Part shown: positions 62,636 through 64,000 of the stretch, one piece after another
Numbering within the stretch: position 1 is the stretch's first letter
Layout: the number at the start of each line of letters is the position of its first letter
Source of the DNA: Shewanella baltica
GTDB lineage: Bacteria > Pseudomonadota > Gammaproteobacteria > Enterobacterales > Shewanellaceae
Assembly (NCBI RefSeq): GCF_900456975.1
Contig: NZ_UGYM01000002.1
Coordinates: forward strand, 124,001-188,000
Direction: 5' to 3'
DNA: 64,000 bases
Program-made: the position numbers and the translations under genes
The notes under the pieces: model-generated
Told to the model about the DNA's origin: nothing
What the model saw: only the letters and a program-made list of their open reading frames with translations
The model's database searches: none

Positions 62636-63004
62636 TCCCCCAATATCCAGCTTATTCCTCGGTCTAAGGATCTTGATTCATCTTCTTGGATCTCAATCTA
62701 TTTCGCCGCGCGATAAGCCTTTTATATTCATTCCCCAAATGCGATTTAACTGATGCTCAGCAGCGTGAGTTGTTGTGCCGGCCATCGGCCTTAGCCATGC
62801 GATGTGTTGGTTATGCATAGCTTAAGTTACGCATAGTGTTAGCTATGTATTGCTTGGCGGGATGATTCGATCGGCGCTTATTTGCCATGCTCAGAACGAT
62901 AGGATTGCTTTGCATTGAGCTATTTCAAATGAAGCTCAAATCTAGCTGTCTCACATTGGGCGCAAAAGTCAGCCGATCCACATTCGATATTGTTAGGATT
63001 TGCG
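62636..63004. other. Intergenic region before the efflux gene
   Basis: About 370 bp without a credible gene. TTACGCATAG and related GTTAGCTATG pieces recur at 62826-62849 but form no clear array. Presumed promoter of the CzcC-like gene. No terminator hairpin is evident. Confidence 0.35.
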
Positions 63005-64000
63005 ATGAACAAAACGACTCTCGCCCGTACCTTGGCTTGCCTGTTTCGATCGGGCTTGCTGAGCTGCGGATTAGTATTGGCTGCCGGATTGCTAGCCTTT
63101 GCCCTCGCGGCAGAAAATGACACTCTTGAAGTCTTCCTTAAAACCAAAGCCCTTGAAACCAATCCCTTGGAAACCAATGCGCTTGAAATCAAAGCTCCTG
63201 AAGCCGAGGTGTTTAAAGCTCAATCACTGGGCTTACCCGCCAAAGAAACCGACACGCCATATGTTGCCTTCGGCCAATGGTTGCCCGCGTTACTCACACA
63301 GTTCAATCAGTTACCTGAAGTGCAGGCGCAGCTTACACGGCAGCAACAAGCAGAGCTTGCCATTCAGGCGGCGGATCGCGCCGTGTATAACCCTGAGCTT
63401 GGGCTTAACTATCAAAATGCCGACACAGATTCCTACAGCTTAGGCCTGAGTCAAACCTTAGATTGGGGAGATAAGCGCGGCGTGGCGACAAAACGTGCCG
63501 AGCTTGAAGCCCAAATCCTGTTCGCTGATATAGGTTTAGAGCGTAACCAAATGTTGGCCGAACGCTTACTAGCGTTGGCAGAACAGGCGCAAAGTCGTAA
63601 GTCGCTGACCTTTGCCGAGCAGCAACTCAGGTTTACTAAGGCGCAGCTCGGCATTGCCAAGCAGCGGTTGGCGGCAGGGGATTTGTCTAACGTCGAGCTG
63701 CATTTGATGCAACTCGAGTTAGCAACCAATACCGCCGATTATGCCTTAGCCGAACAGGCAGCTTTAGTGGCCGACGGCAAAGTAATTGAGTTGCTTGGGG
63801 ATAATAATCTCGCCTTTAGTGAGTTCATCAAAGAGATCCATGTCTTCGTGACTCAGGCTAAGCAAGCGCCAGCGCTCGAGTTGGGCACCACCAAATCAAC
63901 TTTGCCAGCACTGGCGAGCGCTTACCAACAAGTGTTGTTGGCGCGAGTCAATGCCATGCAAGTGAAGGCCGATACGTCAGCGGACCCGACCATTAGTCTA
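63005..64000 (+). CDS. CzcC/CusC-like outer-membrane efflux protein, 5' part
   Basis: The first 332 codons of a gene running past the right edge. The signal peptide (to about 36, LAFALAAE) is followed by an unusual internal repeat (residues 47-67: KTKALETNPLETNALEIK, with LETN units). The TolC-type helical region follows, e.g. VQAQLTRQQQAELAIQAADRAVYNPELGLNYQNADTDSYSLGLSQTLDWGDKRGVATKRAELEAQ. This is a CzcC-group outer-membrane channel of RND metal efflux systems. Membrane-fusion and RND pump genes would be expected next. The metal is not deducible. Confidence 0.88.
   Translation, partial: MNKTTLARTLACLFRSGLLSCGLVLAAGLLAFALAAENDTLEVFLKTKALETNPLETNALEIKAPEAEVFKAQSLGLPAKETDTPYVAFGQWLPALLTQFNQLPEVQAQLTRQQQAELAIQAADRAVYNPELGLNYQNADTDSYSLGLSQTLDWGDKRGVATKRAELEAQILFADIGLERNQMLAERLLALAEQAQSRKSLTFAEQQLRFTKAQLGIAKQRLAAGDLSNVELHLMQLELATNTADYALAEQAALVADGKVIELLGDNNLAFSEFIKEIHVFVTQAKQAPALELGTTKSTLPALASAYQQVLLARVNAMQVKADTSADPTISL

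Overview
The window looks like a Shewanella chromosome (gamma-proteobacterium). The strongest indication is a complete octahaem sulfite-reductase (sirA-type) cluster with its own haem-lyase and copper-maturation genes. TrxC, TorT, Cti, UbiA/UbiD/Fre, YjgR-like and CzcC-like genes and many dispersed palindromic repeats fit the same picture. Identification is by reading motifs only; no database was searched.

Layout. 1-12.9 kb: the start of an SPFH protein, rsuA, an MFS transporter, a SLC13/DASS carrier, trxC, a small FKBP, a PAS-GGDEF protein, a TAXI-type TRAP transporter (binding protein, fused permease, DUF1850 partner), a 40-residue Lys-rich protein and a HerA-like ATPase. 13-18.8 kb: a broken lipoprotein gene, a small membrane protein, a YpfJ-type zinc protease, a Nudix hydrolase and a methyltransferase, then a repeat-rich patch carrying one AT-rich coiled-coil membrane protein. 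18.8-29.8 kb: uvrD, ubiA, torT, a VOC protein, a nitronate monooxygenase, a membrane protein, a double thioredoxin-fold protein, an AI-2E/PerM permease, a Cdd1-like protein and a MazG/HisE-like protein.

30-44.8 kb is the dissimilatory sulfite reduction locus. On the minus strand are sirG, sirF and sirE (thioredoxin, CcmH-like, CcmF-like). Divergent from them on the plus strand are sirA, a rhodanese, an FKBP isomerase, a CcmI/TPR protein, sirC (4Fe-4S), sirD (NrfD-like), then NosL, NosD, NosF and NosY homologues, and last a ToxR/CadC-like membrane regulator. SirA has seven CXXCH motifs and one CX15CH motif, as in MccA sulfite reductases. The specialised haem lyase would load the CX15CH haem, SirC/SirD would bring electrons from quinol, and the Nos-like genes probably serve a copper centre.

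45-64 kb: pepO, cti and a flavin reductase are followed by an accessory block (50.5-53.3 kb). That block holds inverted copies of a roughly 270-300 bp multi-hairpin repeat enclosing two integron-type gene cassettes (a double-CXXCG protein and an FRG-domain protein) with a well-preserved attC site. Next to it is a decayed second copy of the 3' end of fre. Then come a lipoprotein, fre, ubiD, a His-rich secreted protein, an MFS exporter, an SDR, an AccB-like protein whose biotin-acceptor lysine is arginine, aroQ, arfB, three small genes and the beginning of a CzcC/CusC-like outer-membrane efflux gene that runs off the end.
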